A stretch of DNA of 41,312 bases from Oxalobacteraceae bacterium UBA6704 (lineage in GTDB: Bacteria; Pseudomonadota; Gammaproteobacteria; Burkholderiales; Burkholderiaceae_D). Both the position numbers and the translations under genes were made by a program. Position 1 is the first letter of the stretch. Each line of letters opens with the position of its first letter. Shown piece after piece: positions 15,839-25,146 of the stretch. The DNA lies in assembly GCA_002454505.1 (NCBI GenBank), contig DKJA01000144.1:1-41312 (forward strand), read 5' to 3'. Under the pieces are notes generated by a model. That model saw nothing but the letters and a program-made list of their open reading frames with translations. It did not search any database and was not told where the DNA came from.

Positions 15839-18800
15839 ATGAACCAGATGTCACGGCGCCAGTTCCTCCGGGTGACCGGCGCGACCATCGCGGGTTCGAG
15901 TATCGCGGCGCTCGGCTTTGCGCCGGCTACGGCCCTGGCCGAAGTCCGGCAGTACAAGCTTGCCCGCACCACCGAAACCCGCAACACCTGCCCCTACTGC
16001 TCCGTCGGTTGCGGCATCCTGATGTACGGCCTGGGCGATGGCGCCAAGAATGCGGCCGCCAGCATCATCCACATCGAAGGCGACGCCGACCACCCGGTCA
16101 ACCGTGGCACGCTGTGCCCGAAAGGCGCCAGCCTGATCGACTTCATCCACAGCCCGAACCGCCTGAAGGAACCGGAATACCGGGAGCCGGGCGGCACGGA
16201 ATGGAAGAAGATTTCCTGGGACGACGCGCTTGACCGCATCGCCAAGCTGATGAAGGCCGACCGCGACGCCAACTTCATCGAGAAGAACGAACAGGGCCAG
16301 ACCGTCAACCGATGGCTGACCACCGGCTTCCTGGCAGCTTCCGCCGCCAGCAACGAAGTCGGCTACCTGACCCACAAGACTGTCCGCAGTCTGGGGATGC
16401 TCGCATTCGATAACCAGGCGCGTGTTTGACACGGTCCGACGGTGGCAGGTCTTGCCCCGACGTTTGGCCGTGGAGCGATGACGAATCACTGGGTCGACAT
16501 TAAAAATGCCGATGTGATTCTGGTCATGGGTGGCAATGCCGCCGAAGCACACCCCTGTGGTTTTAAATGGGTAACCGAAGCAAAGGCTCATAACAAGGCC
16601 AAGCTGATCGTGGTTGACCCGCGTTTCACCCGTACTGCGTCCGTGGCGGACTATTATGTTGCCACGCGTACCGGCGCGGACATCGTGTTCCTGGGCGCCA
16701 TTGCGAACTACCTGATCACGAACGACAAGATCCAGCACGAATACGTCCTCAATTACACGGACATGTCCTTCATCGTCCGCGAAGATTTCGCGTTCGACGA
16801 CGGCATCTTCTCCGGCTACGACGAGAAGGCCGGCAAGTACACGGACAAGGCCAGCTGGAACTACGAGATGGGCGAAGATGGTTATGCCAAGGTCGATCCG
16901 ACCCTGCAACACCCGCGCTGCGTCTACCAGCTTTTCAAGAAGCACTACTCGCGCTACACGCCGGAAATGGTCCAGCGCGTGTGCGGCGTGTCGCCGGAAC
17001 AGTTCCACAAGGTTGCCGAGACGCTCGCCTCGACCGCCGTGCCTGGCCGCGCCGGCACGATCCTGTACGCACTGGGCTGGACGCACCACTCCACCGGCGC
17101 GCAGACGCTGCGCATGGGCGCGCTCGTCCAGCTGCTGCTGGGTAATATCGGTATCGCCGGCGGCGGCATGAACGCGCTGCGCGGCCACTCGAACATCCAG
17201 GGCCTGACCGACCTGGGCCTGATGTCGAACCTGCTGCCGGGCTACATGACGCTGCCGTTCGAAGGCGAACAGGATTTCGGCAAGTACATCGATTCGCGTG
17301 CACCGAAGCCTTTGCGGCCGAACCAGCTGAGCTACTGGAGCAACTACAAGAAGTTCCACGTCAGCTTCATGAAGACGTGGTGGGGCGATGCCGCCACCGA
17401 GGAAAACAACTTCGCCTACGACTACCTGCCGAAGCTGGACAAGCCTTACGATCTGCTGCAGACGATCGAGCTGATGCATCAAGGCAAGGTCAACGGCTAC
17501 TTCTGCCAGGGCTTCAACGTGCTGGCGTCCGCGCCGAACAAGCAGAAGACGCTGGAAGCGCTGTCCAAGCTGAAGTACCTCGTCATGATGGACCCGCTGG
17601 CCATCGAAACGGGCGAGTTCTGGAAGCCTCACGGCGAGTTCAACGACGTCGATCCGACCAAGATCATGACGGAAGTGTTCCGCCTGCCGACCTCGTGCTT
17701 CGCCGAAGAGCGCGGTTCGCTGGTGAGCTCGTCGCGCGTGCTGCAGTGGCACTGGCAAGGCGCCGAGCCGCCGGGCAAGGCAAAGAGCGACCTGGAGATC
17801 ATGTCGGGCCTGTGGCTGCGCCTGCGCAAGATGTACCAGACGGAAGGCGGCGTGTATCCGGATCCGATCCTGAACATGACGTGGCCGTACGCGCAACCGC
17901 ACAGCCCGACGCCGGAAGAGATCGCCATGGAATTCAACGGTAAAGCGTTGAAGGAAATCACCGATCCGAAAGATCCGACCAAGGTATTGCTGAAGAAAGG
18001 CGAGCAGCTGGCCAGCTTCGCCCAGCTGAAGGACGACGGGTCCACGTCGTCCGGTTGCTGGATCTTCGCCGGCAGCTGGACCGCCGCGGGCAACCAGATG
18101 GGCCGCCGCGACAACAGCGACCCGACGGGCATCGGCAACACGCTGAACTGGGCCTGGGCCTGGCCGGCCAACCGCCGCGTGCTGTACAACCGTGCCTCGT
18201 GCGACACCAAGGGCAAGCCGTTCGACCCGACCCGCAAGCTGGTCGGCTGGAACGGCACCTCGTGGAGCGGCGCGGACGTGCCGGACTTCAAGCTGGACGA
18301 AGACCCGGCCAACGGCATGAACCCGTTCATCATGAATGCCGAAGGCGTGGCGCGTTTCTTCGCCCGCGGCCAGATGAACGAGGGCCCGTTCCCCGAGCAC
18401 TATGAACCGTTCGAGAATCCGCTGGGCTACAACCCGCTGCACCCGAAAAACCCGAAGGCCACCACCAACCCTGGTGCGCGCATCTTCCCGGGCGATCGTG
18501 CACAGCTGGGCACGCACACGGACTTCCCCCACGTGGCAACGACTTACCGCCTGACCGAGCACTTCCACTTCTGGACCAAGCATGCCCGCCTGAACGCGAT
18601 CGTGCAGCCGGAACAGTTCGTGGAGATCGGCGAAGGCCTGGCGAAGGAAGTCGGCGTCGTGGCAGGCGACCGTGTCAAGGTTTCGTCCAAGCGGGGCGTG
18701 ATTTACGCCAAGGCAGTGGTGACCAAGCGTATCAAGACGCTGCAGATCGACGGCAAGGCGACCCACACGGTCGGCATTCCGTTGCACTTCGGCTTCAAGG

Positions 18801-18910
18801 GCCTCACCAAGCCTGGCTTCCTCACGAACACGCTGACCCCGGCGGTGGGCGACGGCAATTCCCAGACTCCGGAATTCAAGTCGTTCCTCGTCAAGGTTGA
18901 AAAGGCATAA
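15839..18910 (+). CDS. fdnG: Formate dehydrogenase-N alpha subunit, selenoprotein (UGA = Sec197)
   Basis: This is the catalytic subunit of respiratory formate dehydrogenase: 1023 residues, binding bis-MGD molybdenum and one 4Fe-4S cluster, and oxidising formate in the periplasm. A twin-arginine signal (SRRQFLRVTG) opens it. The cluster site is TCPYCSVGCG with a later LCPKG. An in-frame TGA at 16427-16429 interrupts the frame after FDNQARV and reading resumes with HGPTVAGLAPTFGRGA, exactly as around Sec196 of E. coli FdnG, so it is decoded as selenocysteine and is not a frameshift or pseudogene. A SECIS hairpin follows at once, and selA, selB and selC lie downstream. Ordinary annotation would split it into 15839-16429 and 16442-18910. 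It is followed by fdnH two bases later. Confidence 0.97.
16427..16467 (+). other. Bacterial SECIS element after the Sec UGA of fdnG
   Basis: Counting the T of TGA as 1, an unpaired T falls at position 17 (16443) and the loop G and T at 23 and 24 (16449-16450), the same register as the E. coli fdhF/fdnG SECIS bases contacted by SelB. The apical hairpin pairs GG with CC, bulges the T, and pairs GGC with GCC around AGGTCTT. The lower stem is weaker. The element is also coding. Confidence 0.9.
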
Positions 18911-18912
18911 TC

Positions 18913-19836
18913 ATGGCACTGCAATCTCTTGACATCAAACGCCTGTCGGCCACCACGGTGCAGCCTCCCGCTGCCCGCGAGCCCGTCACCGGCACCGTCG
19001 CGAAGCTGATCGACGTTTCCAAATGCATCGGCTGCAAGGCCTGCCAGACGGCGTGCATGGAGTGGAACGACCTGCGCGACGAGGTGGGCACCAATGTGGG
19101 CGTCTACGACAACCCGCTGGACCTGACGCCGCAATCGTGGACCGTGATGCGGTTCTCGGAGCACGAAAAGGCCGACGGCAACCTGGAATGGCTGATCCGC
19201 AAGGACGGCTGCATGCACTGCGAAGATCCGGGCTGCCTGAAAGCCTGCCCGGCACCGGGCGCGATCGTGCAGTACACCAACGGCATTGTGGATTTCCATC
19301 AGGAAAACTGCATCGGCTGCGGCTACTGCATCGCCGGCTGCCCGTTCGACGTGCCGCGCATCTCGAAGAAGGACAACCGCGCGTACAAGTGCACGCTGTG
19401 CTCGGACCGTGTCGGCGTGGGCCAGGAACCGGCCTGCGTGAAAACCTGCCCGACGGGGGCGATTGTCTTCGGCACCAAGGAAGACATGAAGACCCATGCG
19501 GAAGAGCGCATCGAGGACCTGAAGTCGCGCGGCTACGAGAACGCCGGCCTGTACGACCCGCTGGGCGTCGGCGGCACGCACGTGATGTACGTGCTGCACC
19601 ACGCCGACCAGCCGGAGCTGTACCACGGCCTGCGGAACAACCCGACGATCAGCCCGGTCGTACAATTCTGGAAGGGCTGGACGAAACCGGTGGCGCTGGC
19701 CGGCATGGCGGCGGCCGCGGTGGTGGGCTGGTTCCACTATTCGCGCATCGGTCCGAACGAGGTCACCCGCAAGAACGAAGAGGATGCCGTCCACGCGGCG
19801 CAGAAGATCAGGGAGGAAAGCAATGATGGACGCTGA
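18913..19836 (+). CDS. fdnH: Formate dehydrogenase-N beta subunit (4 x 4Fe-4S)
   Basis: This 307-residue electron-transfer subunit passes electrons from the alpha subunit to the membrane haem subunit. Four ferredoxin-type cysteine groups are visible: CIGCKACQTACMEW, the CMHCEDPGCLKACP block, CIGCGYCIAGCPFDVP, and CTLCSDRV with CVKTCPTGA. A single C-terminal transmembrane helix (about residues 252-268, PVALAGMAAAAVVGWF) anchors it, as in E. coli FdnH/FdoH (also called FdxH). The ATG at 18913 follows the fdnG stop by two bases and has AAAGG upstream within fdnG. Its 3' end overlaps the start of fdnI by 14 bases, indicating translational coupling. Confidence 0.96.
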   Translation: MALQSLDIKRLSATTVQPPAAREPVTGTVAKLIDVSKCIGCKACQTACMEWNDLRDEVGTNVGVYDNPLDLTPQSWTVMRFSEHEKADGNLEWLIRKDGCMHCEDPGCLKACPAPGAIVQYTNGIVDFHQENCIGCGYCIAGCPFDVPRISKKDNRAYKCTLCSDRVGVGQEPACVKTCPTGAIVFGTKEDMKTHAEERIEDLKSRGYENAGLYDPLGVGGTHVMYVLHHADQPELYHGLRNNPTISPVVQFWKGWTKPVALAGMAAAAVVGWFHYSRIGPNEVTRKNEEDAVHAAQKIREESNDGR

Positions 19837-20491
19837 CCACAAGGTGAAAGTCGACGCGGACGGCAATCCGCTGCTCGACCGCTACACGCCGAACGAACGG
19901 TCGAACCACTGGATCACGGCCATCTGCTTCATCCTGCTGGCGGTTTCCGGCCTCGCGCTGTTCCACCCTGCCACCGCCTGGATGGCGGTGTTCCTGGGCG
20001 GCGGCCAGTGGACCCGGATCCTGCATCCGTTCATCGGCCTGGTGATGTTCGTCTCGTTCATGGTGATGGTGATCCGTTTCTGGCATCACAATTACCTGGA
20101 ACCGGGCGACAAGGAATGGTTCGCCCACCTGCCGGACGTGCTGGCCCACCGCGAAGACAAGCTGCCGAAGGTCGGCCGCTACAACGCGGGCCAGAAGATG
20201 CTGTTCTACGTGCTGATCCTGTGCATGACGGGTCTGCTGCTGACCGGCTTCGTCATGTGGCGCGCGTACTTCTCGCACCTGTTCCCGATCCCGCTGATCC
20301 GCATCGCTTCGCTGCTGCATGCGGTGTGCGCGTTCGGCATCATCACGTCGATCATCATCCACATCTATGCCGGTATCTGGGTGAAGGGTTCGATCGGCGC
20401 CATGGTGCGCGGCACGGTGACCTACGGCTGGGCGCGCAAGCACCATCCGCGCTGGTTCGAGGAAGAGATCCGCAAGGACAGCCGCCGCTGA
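19823..20491 (+). CDS. fdnI: Formate dehydrogenase gamma subunit, cytochrome b556
   Basis: This 222-residue inner-membrane protein has four transmembrane helices and binds two haem b groups, delivering electrons to quinone. Candidate haem-ligand histidines occur in RSNHWITA, ILHPFIGLVMF, SLLHAVCAFG and IIIHIYAGIW. The ATG at 19823 (or the adjacent one at 19826) is chosen because GGAGG at 19812-19816 is spaced six bases before it. A start at 19784 would lack a ribosome site and add 13 arginine-rich residues. It is the last structural gene of the operon and is followed by an intrinsic terminator at 20521-20545, so fdhE and the sel genes need some read-through or their own promoter. Confidence 0.95.
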   Translation: MMDADHKVKVDADGNPLLDRYTPNERSNHWITAICFILLAVSGLALFHPATAWMAVFLGGGQWTRILHPFIGLVMFVSFMVMVIRFWHHNYLEPGDKEWFAHLPDVLAHREDKLPKVGRYNAGQKMLFYVLILCMTGLLLTGFVMWRAYFSHLFPIPLIRIASLLHAVCAFGIITSIIIHIYAGIWVKGSIGAMVRGTVTYGWARKHHPRWFEEEIRKDSRR

Positions 20492-20520
20492 CCCGTTTCG
20501 GCGGAATCGCTTAAAATAGG

Positions 20521-20545
20521 CCGGGCCCGCGTGGCCCGGTTTTTA
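20521..20545 (+). terminator. Intrinsic terminator after fdnGHI
   Basis: CCGGGCC (20521-20527) pairs with GGCCCGG (20533-20539) around CGCGT, followed by five T residues from 20540. It directly precedes the palindromic repeat cluster. Confidence 0.85.
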
Positions 20546-20547
20546 TT

Positions 20548-20670
20548 GGGGACTGTCCCCGCAGGGGCCTGTCCCCGGGGTTGATTTTCTGCCTGCGTTC
20601 AGTAAAGTCAAAACCAACCCCGGGGACAGTCCCCAAAACCGGGGACAGTCCCCATTGACCGACTGTCCCC
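20548..20670. repeat. Palindromic repeat cluster between fdnI and fdhE
   Basis: The cluster contains GGGGACTGTCCCC at 20548-20560, CTGTCCCCGGGGTTG at 20569-20583 with its exact complement at 20615-20629, GGGGACAGTCCCC at 20622-20634 and 20641-20653, and a half-copy GACTGTCCCC at 20661-20670. The half-copy abuts an ATG at 20671. The inverted pair has the same sequence as the pair at 1-16/99-114, but a different loop. Confidence 0.9.
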
Positions 20671-20685
20671 ATGAAGGAAATCATC

Positions 20686-21714
20686 TTGGTACAGCGTCTG
20701 CTCCAACCCGGCGAGATCGAAGCGCTCGATCACAACGCCATCCCCCGCCTGCTGCTGCCGCAGCCGGGTTCCCTCTACACCGCGCGCGCCGAGCGCCTGC
20801 GCCAGCTCGCGGCCAACAACATCAAGGGCATCCCCGTCGATGAAGCTCTGGCGAGCTACGTCGCGCTGATGGCCGAACTCGTGCAGGCGCAGGCGGCAGT
20901 GACCGCCACGCTGCTGCCGGCCGGCATTCCGCTGCCGGCGCAGGAAGCGATGCGCGTCGCGCACGAACACAATATGCCGCCGCTGCCCGGCACCGGCACC
21001 CGTCCGGCCGAGTGGCGCAAGGTGTTTGCCGCCATTCTCGACCAGCTCGACGTCACCGCCACCCGCGTACCGGCACTGGTGCCGGCACTGGCCGCGCTGC
21101 GCAAGCTGACCGAAGCGGAACTGGAAGGCGCCGCCGATGCCATCCTCGGCGAATTCGCCGAAGGCATCGACCCTGCGCACGCGCCGTTCATCACCGCCGC
21201 GCTGCAGGTCACGTGGAGCGTCATGGCGGCCCAGCTGGACGAGCGCTGGGCACAACCGCTGACGACCGGCACGCTGTGCCCCGTCTGCGGCACGCATCCC
21301 GTTGCCAGCGTGATCCGCATCGGCGGCCAGTCGCAGGGCTACCGCTACCTGCACTGCGCGCTGTGCGCCAGCGAATGGCATATGGTGCGCGTCAAGTGTT
21401 CGTGCTGCGAGGCGAACAACAAGATCGCCTACCAGGGCCTGACGGACATCGATGCCGACCCGATTGCCGAAAACGAGGCGGCCGCCAAGGATGGCAAGAC
21501 GATCCACAAGGCCAACGACCCCACCCGCGTGGCGCGCGCCGAAACGTGCGACGAATGCCATACCTACCGCAAGGTGTTCAACCAGGAGCACGACTACAAC
21601 GTCGATCCGCTGGCGGACGACCTAGCCAGCCTGCTGCTGGACATGCTCGTGTCCGAACTGGGCTACGCCCGCGCCAGCGGCAATCCGCTGCTGCGGCTGG
21701 GTTCGGCGGAATGA
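20686..21714 (+). CDS. fdhE: FdhE, formate dehydrogenase accessory protein
   Basis: FdhE is a cytoplasmic rubredoxin-like protein needed for assembly of active formate dehydrogenase; it binds the alpha subunit and iron. Four cysteine pairs are present: CPVCG, CALCASEW, CSCCEAN and CDECHTY. The segment RYLHCALCASEWHMVRVKC is diagnostic. I favour the TTG at 20686: AAGGAA lies six bases before it, and MVQRLLQPGEI lines up with the start of E. coli FdhE. An in-frame ATG at 20671 touches the repeat and has no ribosome site. The product is 342 residues from the TTG and 347 from the ATG, somewhat longer than E. coli FdhE because of an insert near DADPIAENEAAAKDGK. selA follows by 10 bases. Confidence 0.93.
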   Translation: MVQRLLQPGEIEALDHNAIPRLLLPQPGSLYTARAERLRQLAANNIKGIPVDEALASYVALMAELVQAQAAVTATLLPAGIPLPAQEAMRVAHEHNMPPLPGTGTRPAEWRKVFAAILDQLDVTATRVPALVPALAALRKLTEAELEGAADAILGEFAEGIDPAHAPFITAALQVTWSVMAAQLDERWAQPLTTGTLCPVCGTHPVASVIRIGGQSQGYRYLHCALCASEWHMVRVKCSCCEANNKIAYQGLTDIDADPIAENEAAAKDGKTIHKANDPTRVARAETCDECHTYRKVFNQEHDYNVDPLADDLASLLLDMLVSELGYARASGNPLLRLGSAE

Positions 21715-21724
21715 GGCGCGCGCA

Positions 21725-23131
21725 ATGACGCAGGCGGCACCGAACCTCAGGCTGCCGGCCGTCCACGTGCTGCTGGCGGCACCGGGCTGCGCGCCGCTGG
21801 TGGAACGCTACGGCCGCGAACAAACCGTCAACGCGCTGCGTGAACTGCTGGGCGACCTGCGCGCCACGCTATTGGATGGCGGCGCGGCCGACACATCCGA
21901 AGCGGGCGTGCTGGCTGCGCTGGGCGACCGGCTGGCCGGCGCGAACCGCTCGCGGATGCGCCGGCTGTTCAACCTGACGGGCACGGTGCTGCACACGAAC
22001 CTGGGCCGCGCGCTGCTGCCCGACGTGGCCGTGCAGGCCGTCGCGGACGCGCTGCGCTGGCCGATGAATCTCGAGTGGGACCTGGAGACGGGCAAGCGGG
22101 GCGACCGCGACACGCTCGTCGAAGAACACCTGCTGAAGTTGACGGGTGCCGAAGCGGTCACCATCGTCAACAACAACGCCGCCGCCGTGCTGCTGATGCT
22201 GAACACGCTGGCGCAGGGGCGCGAAGTGATCGTGTCGCGCGGCGAGCTGGTGGAAATCGGCGGCGCGTTCCGCATCCCCGACGTGATGACGCGCGCCGGC
22301 GCCACGCTGCGCGAAGTGGGCGCCACGAATCGCACGCACAGCAAGGACTACGACGAAGCCGCCGGCACCGCCACGGCGCTGATGATGAAGGTCCACACCA
22401 GCAATTACGCGATCACCGGCTTTACCAGGGAAGTCACGGTCGAGGAACTGGTGCCGCTGGCGCGCCGCCACAACGTGCCTGTCGCGGTGGACCTCGGCAG
22501 CGGCACGCTGGTCGACCTGGAACAGTATGGCCTGCCGCATGAAACCACCGTGCGCGAGACCATCGCCGCGGGTGCCGACATCGTCACATTCAGCGGTGAC
22601 AAGCTGCTGGGCGGCCCGCAGTGCGGCATCATCGCCGGCCGCAAGGACCTGATCGCCGCGATCAAGAAGAACCCGCTGAAGCGCGCACTGCGCGTCGGCA
22701 AGCTGACGCTGGCCGCGCTGGAGCCGGTACTGGCGCTGTACCACGCGCCGGACCTGCTGACCGAGCGCCTGACGACCTTGCGCTTGCTGACGCGCCCCGC
22801 CGGCGCGATGCGCGCACTGGCCGAGCAGCTGCAGCCGGCGATGCAGCAGGCGCTGGGCGAAACCTACGCCGTCACGGCCGAGCCGATGACGAGCCAGATC
22901 GGCAGCGGCGCCCTGCCCGTCGATGTGCTGCCGAGTTTTGGGCTGGCCATGCGTGCAGCGCCCGGAACGCGCGGCAATCCGCTGGGCGTGCTGGAACGCC
23001 GGCTGCGCAACCTGCCGGTGCCCGTCATCGGCCGCATTGCCGACGATGCGCTGTGGCTGGACCTGCGCTGCCTCGAAGCGGATCACGCGGCAGAATTTTC
23101 CGCACAACTCACGCAACTGGGCACTGCATGA
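21725..23131 (+). CDS. selA: SelA, L-seryl-tRNA(Sec) selenium transferase
   Basis: SelA is a PLP enzyme that converts Ser-tRNA(Sec) to Sec-tRNA(Sec) using selenophosphate. The product has 468 residues. The PLP-binding lysine is Lys293 in FSGDKLLGGPQCG. Other family blocks are NLTGTVLHTNLGRALL, EWDLETGKRGDRD, VNNNAAAVLLML and VDLGSGTLVDL. A GAGG-type ribosome site lies in the 10 bases after fdhE. The stop overlaps the selB start (ATGA), so SelA and SelB are coupled. Selenophosphate would come from SelD, which is not in this window. Confidence 0.97.
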   Translation: MTQAAPNLRLPAVHVLLAAPGCAPLVERYGREQTVNALRELLGDLRATLLDGGAADTSEAGVLAALGDRLAGANRSRMRRLFNLTGTVLHTNLGRALLPDVAVQAVADALRWPMNLEWDLETGKRGDRDTLVEEHLLKLTGAEAVTIVNNNAAAVLLMLNTLAQGREVIVSRGELVEIGGAFRIPDVMTRAGATLREVGATNRTHSKDYDEAAGTATALMMKVHTSNYAITGFTREVTVEELVPLARRHNVPVAVDLGSGTLVDLEQYGLPHETTVRETIAAGADIVTFSGDKLLGGPQCGIIAGRKDLIAAIKKNPLKRALRVGKLTLAALEPVLALYHAPDLLTERLTTLRLLTRPAGAMRALAEQLQPAMQQALGETYAVTAEPMTSQIGSGALPVDVLPSFGLAMRAAPGTRGNPLGVLERRLRNLPVPVIGRIADDALWLDLRCLEADHAAEFSAQLTQLGTA

Positions 23132-25029
23132 TCGTCGGTACCGCCGGCCACATCGACCACGGCAAGACGACGCTGACGCGGGCGCTGACCGGGGTCGATA
23201 CCGACCGTCTAAAGGAGGAAAAGGCGCGCGGCATCTCGATCGAGCTGGGCTACGCCTACCTGCCGCTGCCGGGCGGTGCCACGCTGGGCATCATCGACGT
23301 GCCCGGCCACGAGAAGTTCATCCGCACGATGGCTGCCGGCGTGACCGGCATCGACTACGCGCTGCTGGTCATCGCGGCCGACGACGGCATCATGCCGCAG
23401 ACCGTCGAGCACCTGCAGATCCTGCGCATCCTCGGCGTGCGGCGCGGTGCGGTCGCGCTGACCAAGATCGACCGGGCCGACGAAGCGCGCATCGCGCAGG
23501 TCGAGCGCGACATCGCCGCGCTGCTGGCCGATACGCCGTTTGCCGGCGCGCCCGTGTTCCGCACCGCGGCCACGGAATCCGTCGATCCGGGCGTGATGGC
23601 GCTGCTGTCGCACCTGTCGGAAATCGCCCGCAGCCTGCCCGCGCGGGACGACCAGCGCCTGTTCCGCCTCGGCGTCGACCGCGTGTTCACGCTGTCCGGC
23701 CAGGGCACCGTCATCACCGGCACGGCACTCGCCGGCCAGGTCACCGTCGGCGACACGCTGGTGCTGGCACCGGGCGGCCAGCAGGTGCGCGTGCGCAGCA
23801 TCCACGCGCAGAACCGCGCTGCCGACACGGGTCATGCAGGCCAGCGTCTGGCGCTGAACCTTGCCGGTGTGTCGCGCGACGATATCGAACGGGGCAGCTG
23901 GGTCGTTGCGCCGGCGATGGGGGCCTGCTCGGAACGCATCGATGCGGAGCTGACGCTGGCCGCCGGCAGTGCGCATGTTTTAAAGGCGTGGTCGCCGCTG
24001 CACGTGCACCTGGGCGCCGCGCACCACACGGCCAATGTCGTGCCGCTCGATGGCGACGTCATCCAGCCGGGCCAGACGGCCCGCGTGCAGCTGGTGTTCG
24101 AGGTCGCGTTGCACGCGGTGCCGGGCGACCGCTTCGTCATCCGCAACGCGCAGGCGACGCAGACGATCGGCGGGGGCACCGTGCTCGATCCGTTCGGTGC
24201 GCCGCGCAAGCGCCGCAGCCCGGCGCGGCTGGCGTGGCTCGATGCGCTGCAGGGCTTCGTCGACAACGGCGACGTGTCGGCGCTGCTGGCGCAAAGCCCG
24301 CTGGGCGTGCGCGCCGCCACGCTGGTACGGCTGACGCAACTGCGGGCCGATGCGATTCCGCTGCCCGCCGGTACCGTGCGCGTACCGCTGCAGGGCGGCG
24401 ACGAACTGCTGATCGCCGATGCGGCGCTGGCGCAGCTGGAAGGTGCCGTCACGGATGCGCTGGCAGCCTTCCACGCCCGCCAGCCCGATGATGCCGGGCC
24501 CGAAGTCTGGCGCCTGAAACGCATGGCGCTGCCCGATGGCGAGGATGCATTGTGGAGTGCGCTGGTGGCGCGGCTGCTGGCCAGCGGCACGATCGCGCAA
24601 CGCGCACACAGCCTGCACCTGCCGGGCCACAGCGTCGAGCTGACGAGCGAAGAACAGGCACTGGCCGCGCCGCTGCTGGCCGCTTTGGCGGCAGGCCGCT
24701 ACGACCCGCCATGGGTGCGCGACCTGGTGAAGGAATTCCGCGTGCCCGAGGACGAAGTGCGCCGGCTGCTGCGCAAGCTGGCCCGCGCGGGGCAACTGGC
24801 GCAGGTGGTGCCGGATCTGTTCTATCATCCGCGCGCGCTGTCCCAGCTGGCGCGGATCGTCGCGAAGCTGCCGGATGTGCAGGCGGCCAGCTTCCGCGAT
24901 GCGACGGGCCTGGGGCGCAAGCGCGCCATCCAGGTTCTGGAATTTTTCGACCGCGTCGGCTATACTCGCCGCGTCCGCAACAGCCACCTCGTCCGTCCCA
25001 ACGCGAGCTGGCCGCATGTCGATGACTGA
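23128..25029 (+). CDS. selB: SelB, selenocysteine-specific elongation factor
   Basis: This 633-residue GTPase delivers Sec-tRNA(Sec) to the ribosome at UGA codons marked by a SECIS hairpin. The N-terminal G domain has G1 GHIDHGKTTL (residues 7-16), G3 DVPGHEKF and G4 TKID, followed by EF-Tu-like domains 2 and 3. The C-terminal third holds the winged-helix repeats that bind SECIS RNA, ending in the recognisable block FRDATGLGRKRAIQVLEFFDRVGYTR. Start and stop overlaps with selA show translational coupling. The tRNA-Sec gene starts 16 bases after the stop. Length is close to E. coli SelB (614). Confidence 0.97.
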   Translation: MIVGTAGHIDHGKTTLTRALTGVDTDRLKEEKARGISIELGYAYLPLPGGATLGIIDVPGHEKFIRTMAAGVTGIDYALLVIAADDGIMPQTVEHLQILRILGVRRGAVALTKIDRADEARIAQVERDIAALLADTPFAGAPVFRTAATESVDPGVMALLSHLSEIARSLPARDDQRLFRLGVDRVFTLSGQGTVITGTALAGQVTVGDTLVLAPGGQQVRVRSIHAQNRAADTGHAGQRLALNLAGVSRDDIERGSWVVAPAMGACSERIDAELTLAAGSAHVLKAWSPLHVHLGAAHHTANVVPLDGDVIQPGQTARVQLVFEVALHAVPGDRFVIRNAQATQTIGGGTVLDPFGAPRKRRSPARLAWLDALQGFVDNGDVSALLAQSPLGVRAATLVRLTQLRADAIPLPAGTVRVPLQGGDELLIADAALAQLEGAVTDALAAFHARQPDDAGPEVWRLKRMALPDGEDALWSALVARLLASGTIAQRAHSLHLPGHSVELTSEEQALAAPLLAALAAGRYDPPWVRDLVKEFRVPEDEVRRLLRKLARAGQLAQVVPDLFYHPRALSQLARIVAKLPDVQAASFRDATGLGRKRAIQVLEFFDRVGYTRRVRNSHLVRPNASWPHVDD

Positions 25030-25045
25030 TCATGACTGATTAAAT

Positions 25046-25141
25046 GGAAGGCATTCTCATCCGGTGATGGGGCCGGGCTTCAAACCCGGTGAGGGGCGTC
25101 AGCCGTTCCTCTGTAAGTTCGACTCTTTCTGCCTTCCGCCA
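25046..25141 (+). tRNA. selC: tRNA-Sec (anticodon TCA)
   Basis: This is a 96-base tRNA with the special features of bacterial tRNA-Sec: an eight-base acceptor stem (GGAAGGCA pairing with TGCCTTCC at 25130-25137), an extended D region, anticodon TCA at 25080-25082 in the loop CTTCAAA closed by CCGGG/CCCGG, and a long variable arm (GAGG...CCTC). The discriminator G and CCA are encoded. The T arm (loop TTCGACT) has one T-T mismatch in its stem (25114 with 25128), which is unusual. It decodes UGA in fdnG. It is so close to selB (16 bases) that it is probably co-transcribed and processed. Confidence 0.96.
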
Positions 25142-25146
25142 GATTC

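Noticed and set aside
16427..16442. Apparent nonsense mutation or frameshift splitting fdnG into two genes
   Set aside because: The frame is unchanged across the TGA, the flanking residues match the Sec site of FdnG, and SECIS plus selABC are present, so the stop is recoded as selenocysteine.
15851..18787. 978-codon minus-strand open frame opposite fdnG
   Set aside because: It is a shadow of a conserved selenoprotein gene; its composition is unlike a real protein.
20548..20670. Possible CRISPR array because of closely spaced repeats
   Set aside because: Units are 13-15 base palindromes with irregular spacing and no regular unique spacers, and there are no cas genes.
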